Assembly: GCA_001643675.2 (NCBI GenBank) | Contig: LSRY02000006.1 | Coordinates: 498,501 to 562,500 of the forward strand | DNA length: 64,000 bases | Direction of reading: 5' to 3' | DNA from: Monocercomonoides exilis | Lineage: Eukaryota; Preaxostyla; Oxymonadida; Polymastigidae | In this document: positions 9,175 through 21,092 of the stretch, piece by piece | Layout of the letters: every line of letters starts with the position of its first letter | Numbering within the stretch: position 1 is the first letter of the stretch | The notes under the pieces: model-generated | What the model was told of the DNA's origin: nothing | The model's input: only the letters and a program-made list of their open reading frames with translations | The model's database searches: none | Program-made: the position numbers and the translations under genes

Positions 9175-12100
9175 ATGAGTTGCTTGGCTTTCATAATTTG
9201 TCTTCTATGCTTTTCAATGGACGCAGCAAATAATGAAGCAGACAAGAAAGAAGGATCAAATGAATTAGAAAAAGGGATATTCCAAAATATCTTAACTCCA
9301 AATGAAATTCAAAGCAGAAATGTTTTTGAAAAAAATGCAATTGAAAAGAGATTAAGAACTGATGGTATCCAAAAGGAAGACTTTGATGAAGGAAATTACA
9401 AAAACGAAACAAAGCATGACGTGGAAAACAAGAAAAGAAGAAAGCCACTGGGATATGTTGAAAGCACACAAAAACGTTGGAGATCAAACAACGGTGTTGA
9501 AGAAAGTTGGATTGAAGGATGCCTGAAAATGATGAATTCTTCAGTTCTGTGTGTTGATGTGACAATCATGGATAGAACAAACAACTGTGTTATTGAAGCA
9601 GAAAAGAAGAGTTGTGTGGAAATGAGAGGATGCATTTTATCCTTTGGTGAAGAAAACTCACCTTTGAAATTGACAGGGTGTTGTGCGATTTTGGTGAATG
9701 TTTCCCTCACATCAACAATTCAACATCTTCATTCAATTCCTCCTCTTTTTGCTTCAGAACAGCCAGAAAAACAATTTGAACATTTCGGAAGCATTTCAGT
9801 GTGCTCTTCAAGTTTTTCATCCTTTTTGGTCTCAAGACCTCCATTTCTCTCATCTGCATTTGTTGGGAGCATTTCACTTTCCAATTTGAATTTTTTCAAT
9901 ATCTCAACAATTCCTGCAAAAGCAGAATCTCATTCAACTTGCCAATGTGGAAAAACAACTTTGATGAATTCTTGTTCATTTCATTCAGTCTGTGATGTGT
10001 TTGATGGAGGGATTGTGCCTTCACTCAACAACCCTTTGAATTCTTTGACTGCTTCAAATACCTCATTTGTTGGATGCTGTCGGACAAGAAATGTTGAGTT
10101 CATAGGAAGTGAAGAAGAAAAGAAATATCCAGGGAGACAGAACGAAACAGACGATGGACAGAACACATTCATTTGGTGTGAGTGGAACGGATCAAAGACG
10201 ACCGGAACTTTGTCTTCAACAACAGATGGGATGTCTGGTGGAGGTGCAATTTGGATGTATAATTTGGAAAATGGAACTCTTAATGTATCTTTCTGTTCAT
10301 TCAACAATTGTTATGCTCACTTTGGTGGTGGAGGAATTATGTGCAATTTGATCAAATCAGTCACAACAGAGAATAACTTATTCAATTCATGCGCTGCAGA
10401 AAACAGTTATGGAGGAGGAATAGTTACTCGGAACATTTCTTTATGCGTTCGGATAAACAAATGTGAATTCAAAAATTGTGTTGGAGAATACAATGGAGGT
10501 GGTCTTTTTCTTTATAATATTGGATTTTCAGAAATTGAAAGCATTGAAACAGAAAACGATAGAGAAGGGGATTATCTTGTATTTGAATGTGATTTCATAT
10601 CATGCTCAGTTTCTAACAACAATGGAGGAGGAATGTGTTGTTTCAATCTCGATCCTCTGTTTAAAATGAGCAATATTAGGTTCATTGAATGCTCTGCAGT
10701 TTCAGGAGGAGGCGCATTGCATTTCAGACCAGAAAGAATGAGTGGACCAATTGATGGTATTTATTGTTGTTTTCTGTTCTTCCACAAATGCAGATGCACA
10801 AACTCTATTCCGTATGGACATGACATTCAACACATTGATGCTTTCAATGTTTTCTTGAAATCTGGAAATCCGTTCCATGAATGTTACACAACAAATGCAG
10901 ATGATCAGAGAGTGGTATATATGTATAGTTCATCAGGAGCTTTTATTAGTCAGCTCACAGAAAAGAAGGAATGGCTGAAGGACGGAGTGATGGATATATT
11001 TGTTGGAGTGACCGGGGACAACACAAATAAATGGTGCGGAATGAGTGATGAAAATCCATGCAAAACAATAGGCTTTGCAGTGGAAAATCATACACAGGGA
11101 TTTATCTCAAAGATAATTTTGATGGAAGGGAATCACACAAGCGAAACAACAACAATTGAAATTGGAACAAAGAAGATATCTGTAATTGGGAAAGGAAGAG
11201 AGATGAGTGCTATTGGAACAGGAGAACTTTCATTAGCAAGAGCGCTGTTCAGAGTGACAACAGGTCATTTAGGTTTAATGCACTTGGGAATCGATCACAA
11301 TTCATCAGCGGGTTCTTCACCGAGTGTGGTTGTGGTGACTGGTGGGAGTGGGTCACTTTCATTAAAGAATGTTTTGATCACCACGAGTATTTCTTCAGTG
11401 AACGCGATATCATCGTCTGTGTTTGTGGTTCCTCTCTCACAGTTGTCGATGGTTGATGTGGAAATCAAAGAAATAAATATTTCTCAATCATTGTTCTCAG
11501 AACCTGTTTTATCTTCTTCTTCATCCTCTTCCTCTGCATTGCTGTTGACAACCGCCACATCAAAAGAGAGCTCATTGGCAAATATCACGGTGAAGAATGT
11601 GAAGCTGGAAAGTGGAGACGGGGTAGTGGTGGCAAAATCAGTTGTTGAAGAGGAAACGTTTGTGGTGTGGAACTCCACATTTGAAGATTGTGAGTGCGAG
11701 AGAGGCAGCGGTGGTGGTCTCAAAATCAAACTGGAATCAGCAACAAGCAAGCTTCAAATGGGAGAAACAGCATCATACAGTGGAGGAACAACTGCATTCT
11801 CTCAATGCAGTTGCAGTGAGTTTGGAGGAGGAGTGATGCTGTGGCTGGAAGAAAACTCATTTGACTTTGAGATAACAACAGTGAGTTTTGTTGGTTGCGG
11901 TGCGACATTAGGAGGGAAAGATGAGTTTGTGAATGGGAGCAAGATGGTGAGTGGGACGATAACAACCACAAAGCTGAATTTTTCACGAAATGTTTCAATT
12001 TATGATGAGCTGATGGGATATGACCGGAATGAGGGAGGGATGGGAACATTCCCATTGAATGTGTTTTTTGATGAATTTTTAGGAGCAGCACATGTTGGGA

Positions 12101-15100
12101 AAGATGTGAATTGATGTGGAGGATTTGACTCGTGGTTTTGTGGGTTTGGGTATTTTCCATGCAGAACAATCGCTCATGCAGCTGAAACACGATTTGCAAA
12201 GGGAAATAAGAAAATTGTGTTGGATGATTGTTTTGAGTTGGCAGAAGTTGTCTCTATGGCAGGGTCATATGAATGGGAAGTGTTTTGTAGTATTAACAAA
12301 ACGAAGGTGAATGCAAGGGTTCCGAGTGAAATGACATCTTCGTGTTTGATAAATGTTGGGAGTGTCAGTTCAATCAAGAACATAGCCTTCCAAATTCCAT
12401 TTTCGTTATCGAGTGCAACATCGCTCATTGGTTTGACCAGCTCATCACTCACACTCACAGACTGTTCAGTTGCTCATTTGTCAGAAAGCACATCGAGTGT
12501 GGCCTTTGGATACAGCATTGTGAATGCACAGAGTGGGAATCTGAAAATGGAACGATTTGTGGTTGAAGAAGGTCTGACATTCGATGATCATTCAGCCATT
12601 GAATTTTGTGAAGGGATGACGAGTGTGATTTGTTCAGGATGCAATATCAGTGGAGTTGTGAAAAATTGTGGAGATGGAGGATGGATGAAAGGAACAGTTG
12701 GAGGGAGTGGAACGTTGACTGTTGATGGATGCAATGTGAATGGGAGCAGTTGTGCTGGTGGAAAAGGAGGAGGAATATATGTTGGATTGAAGGGAAGTGG
12801 GAAAGTGGTTGTGAGTGGAACGAGTGTGATTGATGGGAATAAGGCAGAGAATAATGGAGGGAATGGAAGGAGAGGAGGGAGAGGAGGTGGGATGTTCGTA
12901 TTGATGGAGAGTGAGGGATGTGGATTGACAATTGGGCAGAATGTTGAGTTTTCGAAAGTGAATGGGAATGTGGCAGAATATGGGAAGGATGTGTTTGTTG
13001 ATTGAGGGAGCGGTGTGTTGTTGGAGTCAAAAGTGAATGCCAGCTCATTTTCGTTTTTTGATACAAGCACCATTCCATCAGATGTGTTGAAACTGAGTGG
13101 GAGTGAGAATGGGGATGAAAGCGGAGTGATTCCGCTGTTTGTGTATTTGTGCACAATGGGGACAAAAGTGATTGTTGATGGGAGTGGAGGAAATGGGATG
13201 GATCACAACCATTGTGGGTTTGAAGGATTTTGGTGTTTGACAGTTGATTATTGTGCGAACTCAAGATTGAGCAGCACTGTAAATGAAATAGAAATTGTCT
13301 CATCTTCGTCAATAAAGGATGAAATTGAATTTTCTTTATTTGGTGTGAGTATTTCAGGCAGAATAGTGTCATCCGATGAAGAGAGGATGCAAGTTAATGT
13401 GAGTGATGGAGGATCAGCCACACAAGATTGGCTTGTTGGATGTTCGAGTTCACTGACAATGAGGAGACTTTCATTTGTTGTGAAAGGTCAGATGAATTCG
13501 AGGAGAAGTGCATTCATTCACTCAACATCAACACTCGAAATGACAAACTGTTCAGTCTCATTTGAAAGTGGGGCATTGACCAATGGAAAGATCGGATACA
13601 GCATCATTGACATGGCAGGAGGGAATCTGATTGTTGATGGATTTGTGATGGAAAGTGGAGTGACAATGAATGAGAAATCACCAATAACGATGATTGATGG
13701 AATGAAATTGGAGATTTTGAATAGCAGAGTGAGTGGTGTGGAGGTGATAGGAAAAGATGGGGGATGTTTGAATGTTGGGATGAAAGAAGGAGGAAGTGTG
13801 AAAATTGAAGAAATCAATTTGTAATCGATTTGCTCAGGTGGAAGCGAGATGAAAGGAGGAGGGATGATGATATCAATTGGAAGTGGAGGAAGTTTTGAAA
13901 TGAATAGTGTGAATTTTTCGGGATGTGAAGTGCCATCAGAGGATAGCGAAGAGGGAGGGAGAGGAATGGGGGGAGGGATGTTTGTGAAGCTGCCAGATGA
14001 GATGGGATCATTTTCATTGGAAGGAATGACATTTGAGGGATGCAATGCCTGGAAAGGGAAGAATTTGTTTGTTTCAGGTTGGGACCTGAGCAAGATTGTG
14101 AACAAGGAGCATTTCAAATGGGAGATGAGTGAAAGGGAGTTGGGATCATTGGATGAGCTGTGTGGATGGGAGAGGAAGACAACAGGAGAGGAGGGATATG
14201 TGATTCCATTGGTTGTGTATTTGTGGAGTAATTGGAGTGGGAATGGGTTTGTTTCGAAAGATGGAGGAGGAGACTTCAGTGGATGTGGATATTCCGAAGC
14301 TCCATGTTCATCTATTGACCACTTGAAAACACTTCGATATGAACCACTTGATGAAGGGGAATCCCACATCAGCATCGTGGATTCTGGGTTGCTGAGACAT
14401 TCCATATCATTTTCTTCATTTTCATCATCATCTCCACCAGCTTCACAAGATTCAGAGGCACAAAAAGTGGTGATTGAAGGAACAATGAAGGGCACAGCAG
14501 TAATGACAAGCAATGATGAAGATGAGAATGATGCAAATGGCATTGCATTAATATCATCTTGTGTGAGTTTGACATTGGAAAATTTGTCATTCTCAAATCC
14601 AAATCCAAACAGCCATCATGAGACATTGATCGAATCATCAGGAGCAAACATCTGTTTGTCAGTCGTGGATTGCTCGTTTGTCTCATTGAATGGAATGGCA
14701 GATGCAGGGTTTTGTGTGATGAAAGTGAATGGAGGGAGAGTTGTCGTTCAAGGATGTTCGTTGGATGCAGCTGGTGAGTTGAGAGGGTTCATCGCTTTCA
14801 GTGCAACAGCAACAAGGGAGGCGATTGTGGAGGATGTGAACATCTCGAATGCTGGGGTGAAAGAGAGAAGTCTGATATCGATGTTTGAGGATGAGCAGAC
14901 GAATGTGATGAATGCCAAAAGAGAGACAAACAGGGGAGAAAACAGGCATTCAAACAACGAAAAAGTGGTGATAAAAGTGAATGTGTCTTCGTTCACAAAC
15001 ATCACAAATGGAGAAAACAGAGCAGGGGTGTTGAGTGTGGATTCATTTGCGAGGGTGGTGGAGTGTGTGTTGGAGGGGTGTTCGGTTTCTTGTTGCAGGA

Positions 15101-18100
15101 GTGAAATGAGCGAGGAAGGAGGAGGGATGAAAGTGTGTCTGAAGAGAGGAGAATCAGAAGTGAGAGTTGTTGGATGCTCGTTGGGGATGTGTTCGTGCTC
15201 GGGGGTGAAGGGAAGAGGAGGAGGGATCATGATTGATGCACTTGACCCGAACGAGGGTGGAACCAGTGGATTTGGGCCTGTTGGGATAAGGATGGAGAAT
15301 GTGAGGTTTTGGGGGAACGAGGCATTTGTGGGGAAGGATGTGTTCATCAGATGCGAGTCGATTGCCAAACAGATCAACGAGACATTGTTTGTGCTGGATC
15401 TCAGCCAGGATGCTCTGAAATCCACCAACTCCATCTGTGGGTCTGACAAGGAAAGGGATGATGTTGATCTGATCCCTCTGATCACATTCTATTATGGCCA
15501 GCAGGTGTTTGTCTCTTTGAGTGGAAGAGATGACAGACAATGTGGGGCACAGAACAATCCTTGCCTGAGCATTGGCAGCGCTGTGAAACACATTCAAAGA
15601 GGCATTGTAAATATGCTTCTGATTGATGGAGAAGGGGTGATTGGGGGAGAGTGTGTGATTGGGGACATGAATGTGAAGAGTCTGAAGAAGACTCGATCGA
15701 CAATCCATCTTGAAGGAAAGATGGAGGCTGTGGGGGATGAAGGGAGTGTGGTTGTGTTTGTGAATGAGAGTGCTGTGGAGAAATGTGAATTCTTGTTTGG
15801 GTTGAGCTTTGAATCAGAGCATTCATGCATTGTGAAAGTGAAGAATGGAACATTGGGGGTGGGTGAGTGTTGGTGGAAGAGTGTTGGAATGATGATGCTT
15901 TTGAACAGCACAATTGTGGAAGTGGAGGGTGGAGAGCTGGAGATGATGAAATGTGTTGTCAGCTGTGTTTCCACTTCACGAGAGATATTGTCAGTCTGTG
16001 AAGGGGGCAAGGCTACGATATTTCAGCTGAGGATGAATGATATCAAGAGCGAGGATGGAGGGATTGTTGATGTGAAGAAAGCAAGGATGGAGGCGAAGGA
16101 GATGTCGATGAGCAACATCACCAGACAGAACAGAGGGAGCATTGTGAAGATCGTTGATTGTGCAGAAAGAGTGGATTTGATGAATTGCTCGATGAGGATG
16201 TGTTTGGGAAAAGAAGAGAGAGGATGGATGGTGAGTGTGTGCAAGTGTGAGTGTGTGAATGTTGACTGTTGTGAGTTTGATGGAGAAGAGGGAGAGAATG
16301 AAGAAAGAACAAGAAATGAGCAGAATGAAGGAGAAAAAAGAGAGGAGATATGCAAATGGAATGGGTCAATGGTTGAATTTGAGAAGAGTGAAGTGGAGAT
16401 GAAAGTCACTTCGATGAGAAACAGCAAGAAAGGGGGATTGTCAGTGAGTGGAGGGAATGTGGTGTTTGAGAAAGGAGAGTTTGCGAACAACAACCCATCC
16501 ATTGAAAAATATCCCTCAGCTCGGAGAAACATATTGTGTTCGGATTCTGCTCAGCTGAATATCATGAGCTTGAAGGGAGGAGATGGACAAGAGAAGAACA
16601 CCTCCCTTTGGATTCTGAATGATGGATGCAGTTTGATGGGGATTGTTGAGGAGCGAGCATCGCCATTGTTCATCCCCACACTGCGAAGGGTGGAGACAGA
16701 GGAGAAGGAAGGGGTGGTGGATGTTGTGTTCCGGGGCACACTTCTTCTGCCATGCAACCTGTCGTTTCGCGTTGTTTCGTCGGTGGGGGATGTGGAGCAG
16801 ATGGAGACACACGAGATAAGCGAGTCTGGGTTTGTGAGTGAAGAGGAAGTGCATGGAACTGCTGGGTTGGAGATGGTGAGGGGAGCAGAGGCGAGTGCAG
16901 AAGTGAGGGTGTGCATCTTGTTTGGGGATGGCCATTCTCCCTCGGCAACTGAGTCATTCATCCTGAAGAACAGGAGCGAGACTGATCCAAAGGGAGATGA
17001 AAGGATTGCCGAAGGAGGAAAAGAAGGGAAATCGATCTGGCCAATCATTGTTGTTATATTGGCTGTGATGTTTCTAATTGTTCTTATTGTTTCGATTGCA
17101 TTGGCGGTCAGATGGAGAAAGGTTAAAAATGAAGCAGAAGATCTGAGAGAGATTGTGAATGATAACATCAGAAAAGATCCGAAGGCGTTTGAGATGGTGA
17201 CGATGGAGATGTCGACTGAGGAGCAGTGGAGGAGAGCTGAGAGGGAGGCAGAGAAGAAGAATGATGAAAAAATAAAGAAGAGAGTGTATGGGAAGCAGAT
17301 GCAGCATTCGGAATCATCAGAGCATCTTCTATCTGAGAGTGGATCAACTGAATATATCCTTGGAAGAGATTCAGACAAGATCCCTCAATGGATGCTCGAG
17401 AAGGTTGATGAGAAAGAGGAAGAGGAAGAAGAGATAAGGAAGCGAACTCCTTCACCATCGATTTCATCCATTTCAACAGCTGATTCTGATTCCACATTTG
17501 TTCAGAGAGAGGATCTTTGCCCAACCACCTCATCCATTTCGAATCTGGTGGATGCAATGGCCTGCTCTTCACCTCATGAAAAACTGATTGTGGACTTGAG
17601 GGATTCATTGTTCATGCTTTTGCATGGAAGGAATAAGACAAAAGAGATGGCGATTGGGAGTTTGAAAGAAAGAGAGCAAACTGCTGCTCAGATCCTGTTC
17701 TGGGTGGCAAATGGAGCTCTTCATTCATTTGACGAGATGGAAAACAAGCTTCAGTCATTATCCAATTTGAGCCCGCACATTGTATTGTTCTCGGAGCATA
17801 TGGTCATCTGCATTGTGATGCATTCGGACTTATTATCCGATGATGATTCTGATTCGTCTTCCATCTCCTCATCAACTGTTGTGACTTCTGCAACTGATGA
17901 TGATGAGGATGATGGTGACTCTCTGCCCTCGTCTGCCTTTGAGGATGAAGATTATTTCAAAAAAGAGTGCCTGAGGTGGAAGGCGCCTGAGCTGCTGATC
18001 AACAAGAAGATGGGTGCAACAAAGGAGTCAGTGTCATTCTCGATTGGGATGATGCTGTGGGAGTGCTTGACTCTTCAAATCCCGTTTGGTGATTATGAGG

Positions 18101-18354
18101 CAGGGGTGGCGGGACAGAAGATTGTGAATGGGGAGAGACCTAATATTTTGATTATGGAAGGAAATGATTTGAGTGGAATTGTTTCAGCATATCTTAGAAC
18201 AAATCAATTGGAGCGGACTTCGTTAGAAACAATAAAGAGAGAGCTAATTGGATAATTTCCGAAACAGGCTGCAGTGATAACTTTGACAGATGCAATGATG
18301 TTGGAAAAAAAGAGCAACAATTTGTCAAAAGTGACTGACGATAATCAAATTTGA
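9175..18354 (+). pseudogene. Giant modular beta-helix surface protein with kinase-like tail, broken by four in-frame stops
   Basis: About 3,060 codons in one continuous frame, interrupted only by TGA 12112-12114, TGA 13003-13005, TAA 13822-13824 and TAA 18253-18255; no frameshift is needed. The ATG at 9175 is followed by a good signal peptide (hydrophobic SCLAFIICLLCFSM). The ectodomain contains five modules of about 355-420 codons. Each has a CG(x)4-5PC-type motif (near 11035, 12141, 13213, 14284 and 15540; the third has WC instead of PC) followed by Gly-rich beta-helix rungs (GGG before V/I). One transmembrane segment lies near 17037-17110 (IIVVILAVMFLIVLIVSIAL). It is followed by an acidic, Ser-rich cytoplasmic tail with a kinase C-lobe-like end (LRWKAPELL, SIGMMLWECL). 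Homology to the intact gene at 46418 continues past the last stop, with ITLTDAMM matching ITDAIR, to the TGA at 18352-18354. It is probably a recent pseudogene. Readthrough, or use of separate pieces, cannot be excluded from sequence. Confidence 0.82.
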
Positions 18355-19539
18355 AAAGAATAGTGAAAATGAAATCGAAAATGAAATAATGAAAAAGGTG
18401 ATTGTTTCTTAAACATATTTTTTGAAGAAAAAAAAAAATTCAGGCACATCAATGAAGGAAAAACAATGAAAATGTGAAAGAAAGAAGATTAATAGCAAAT
18501 TGGAAGTTGAAAAGATTGACACACATTGAAAAGATTCATGACTTACTCAAAGAGCAAGTGAATGATTTGTTTTCTGAGAATAGAAATATGAAGAAAATAA
18601 CCAAAAAGAGAAGATGTTGAGAATTGAGTTATCATATGGTTTGAGATTGTTATGCCAATTAAATGAAGAATGCGTATGAAAAAATTTTAGATTGTTATGC
18701 TATTTGTTAAAAGCAAAGTCTTGCTTAACTTTATTTTTCAAACGCTTATCCATGTATATGTATGTTGGAAGGTTTACGAGCTATATTGAACTGAAAATGA
18801 GATTTTTTTAAATGTACGCCTGAATATGTTTATCGATATATAATATTTATGATTTATCTGAATATATTGCAACATTCAGATTTCTTTTAAACGTTGATAT
18901 TAATACAAACAAAAGTTGTCCAAAAAAAAGAAAAAAGAAAAAAGAAAAACAAACAAATACTCAATTTTAGAAGCGGTTGAATATTCACATTAGCCACTAT
19001 TATTATATAAAACCACAAGGGTAATTCTGAATGAAAAACTGTGATTGAAGATTATTCAAGTTTGATGAAACACAGCATTTCAATATCAATTTTTCACTAG
19101 ATTTGTCAAATAACACCAGAATATTAACGAAAAAATTATTATTGCTGTCATGAACTTTCTTGTATTGATTCAAATCAACAATCAAAATTTCTTTATATTG
19201 TACACAAATTAATAATGGTTAATTCATAATAAAATCTTTCTCTTTTGATGATTTGTTAATTCCATATTTTTCAATCAGAACAAATAATTCTTCATTTTGA
19301 TGAATGAAAACTTATTGTTTTTGAGAAATATATCAATCACCGTATTTAAAGGTTCAAAACCTCTTTCATATTTTTCATCATTACAACATGAAAGTGAGCG
19401 AAAATGAAAGGAAATATTCTCATTCCTTCAGAACAGAAACATCACAAAAGCTAGACAACGTGATACATGAGATTCTTCTTGGGATTTTTCTGGGTTAGAC
19501 ATCAAAATGTTACAAGTTGCACAAAAATGATAAGAAAAA
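18355..19539. other. AT-rich spacer after the surface-protein locus
   Basis: About 1.2 kb of AT-rich DNA with no supportable gene. It includes a short purine-rich stretch of A and G near 18920-18950. Confidence 0.5.
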
Positions 19540-20040
19540 CTGGTGCACGTCCAAAACATGATGATGAATGTGCCCTATCTGTGGGAGCTATTCACCATAA
19601 CAACGCGGATGAGACATTGTTTTAGCTTGTCTTGGTTCATTAACTTCGGTCACTGATGTTCTTTTTTGACAAAGTGTTGCCTTTGGACCTTCTGGAGAAT
19701 ATGTGAAAGGAAAGAAAGAAATGCATAAGAAGATTGAGGAGAATGTTCAGAAGGAGAAAGAACTAGCTTCTGCAGCCGAAGAAGAGGATGCTAAAGGAAG
19801 AAAATGATCTGAAAATGAGTGTGAAGTCTGTGGAAGAAGAAGAAGAAGAAGAAGAAGAAGAAATCGAAGAAGATAGAGAAAAGTTATGAGATGTTGTCTG
19901 AATCTGGATCAGAGACTGAGACAGAAAAGGAGAAAAAGAAAGAGAAAGAGAAAGAAAAAAAGAGAGAGAAAGAGAGAGAGATAGATTTTGATGAGATTAT
20001 TATAATAAATGAAAATTATAAAAGCTTGACTAACAGTGAG
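19540..20040 (+). pseudogene. Possible decayed gene remnant with charged, coiled-coil-like segments
   Basis: Short stretches of coding-like sequence in shifting frames lie here. One (near 19550-19630) reads HDDECALSVGAIHHNNADET before a stop. Another (near 19690-19805) is a highly charged Lys/Glu segment. Then comes a GAA/AGA-rich stretch that would encode poly-Glu, and a 121-codon open frame starting at 19891 with alternating Lys/Glu. No single frame spans them. Base composition here is less AT-rich than in the flanks. I cannot name the parent gene, and the whole may be low-complexity DNA rather than a former gene. Confidence 0.3.
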
Positions 20041-20274
20041 ATGAGAACCAAGAACAGAACGAATCAAAATAATGGTGAAGACTTGTTTTTCTCCATTTTC
20101 TCCATTTCCACGTGTTGTGCTTGGTTCATGAAATTCTTTAAGCTCCATCAAATCATTGTCTTCCAGTTTGTCGATTCTCCTTTTGATCCGTATCCATCGT
20201 TGCTCACAGATTATTTATCTTCTCTTGCCTTTAAGGAAAACATTAGTGACAAATGAGGGACAGCTCAAGTTGGT

Positions 20275-20275
<1 letters not shown>

Positions 20276-20339
<64 letters not shown>

Positions 20340-20421
20340 CATTTCTTCCTCTTCCTCTTCCTCTTCCTCTTCCTCTTCCTCTTCCTCTTCCTCTTCCTCT
20401 TCCTCTTCCTCTTCCTCTTCT
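20276..20421 (+). repeat. Poly-T (64 nt) joined to a (CTTCCT)n microsatellite
   Basis: A run of 64 T (20276-20339) is followed almost at once by about 12.7 copies of a six-base CTTCCT unit (20345-20420) and then CCTTCC-type variants. The plus strand is all pyrimidine for more than 150 nt. A purine-rich stretch lies 300-450 bp upstream on the same strand (19835-19990), so the two could pair. The reading frames crossing it (poly-Phe, Phe-Leu) are not credible genes. Confidence 0.9.
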
Positions 20422-20430
20422 TCCCCTTCC

Positions 20431-21092
20431 CCTTCCCCTTCATCCTCATCTTCCTTCTCTCAGATTCATTCAATTTAGCATTCATTCATTTTTCTTTGTC
20501 GTTTCGTTGAAAAAAAATTTCACACATTAAATGATCAAAAAGAATCGACAAAGAGTCCTTTGATGAAGAAAGAAAAGGAGACAATGAACACTTGATGCAT
20601 GCTTCTTCCTTATCAGAGTTGGTGTAACTTTGTCTGACGAGTGAGCAGTTGGAAACAAGTGAAAATTGCGATGTGTCATATTCGTTCATTCTGAGTTCAG
20701 TAAGATAGTCAAAAATACAAATTATATCACAACTGCAGATAAACTCATAAACGCCAAATTTGAGGTTGATGCAACAAATTTTGCAAAATAACAAAGAAAA
20801 AAAAGAAAACACAGGTTATCCGAAACAACGATATTTATTCTTAACTCAAATGCTTTAAGCATTTGATTTCAATAAATGGTTGAGTTGCAATTGATCCAGG
20901 AACGTTTATCATTCAAAATGCGGCTTTGTTGAATTTCTTCTTTTCCTTTTTTCAATTAATTTGTTCTATTTCGAAGAAAGAAGAAAATGACTTTCTGGAA
21001 AGTCTTCAAATGGCTATGTTTTTTATTTTGGATTATGAAGTTGGAAAAAAGGAAAATAGAAATTACAGAGCAACAAAATTCAATTCATTTCC
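20431..21092. other. Spacer without a supportable gene
   Basis: About 660 bp, AT-rich, downstream of the 3' end of the minus-strand helical-family copy. Small open frames on both strands have no recognisable features. Confidence 0.45.

Noticed and set aside
12098-12181. An intron removing the first stop of the surface gene (GTTGGG ... CATGCAG)
   Set aside because: It would delete the conserved CGFGYFPC module motif, which is coding in every other module, and the donor does not fit.
12112-13005. Selenocysteine at the two TGA codons of the broken surface gene
   Set aside because: One TGA does fall in a mostly-Cys column, but two other stops in the same gene are TAA, and no selenocysteine element is recognisable nearby.
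9175-18354. Reassigned TAA/TAG (Gln), known in some oxymonads
   Set aside because: Acetyltransferase, eIF5A, coatomer zeta and kinase end at TAA exactly where their families end, and the last gene ends at TAG; the surface-gene stops include TGA and do not fall in Gln columns.
19340-19365. GGTTCAAAACC as a tRNA B box
   Set aside because: No A box or cloverleaf can be built at the right distance upstream.
20156-20530. Open frames of poly-Phe and Phe-Leu across the poly-T and CTTCCT repeat
   Set aside because: Pure translation of a microsatellite, with no coding signal on either side.
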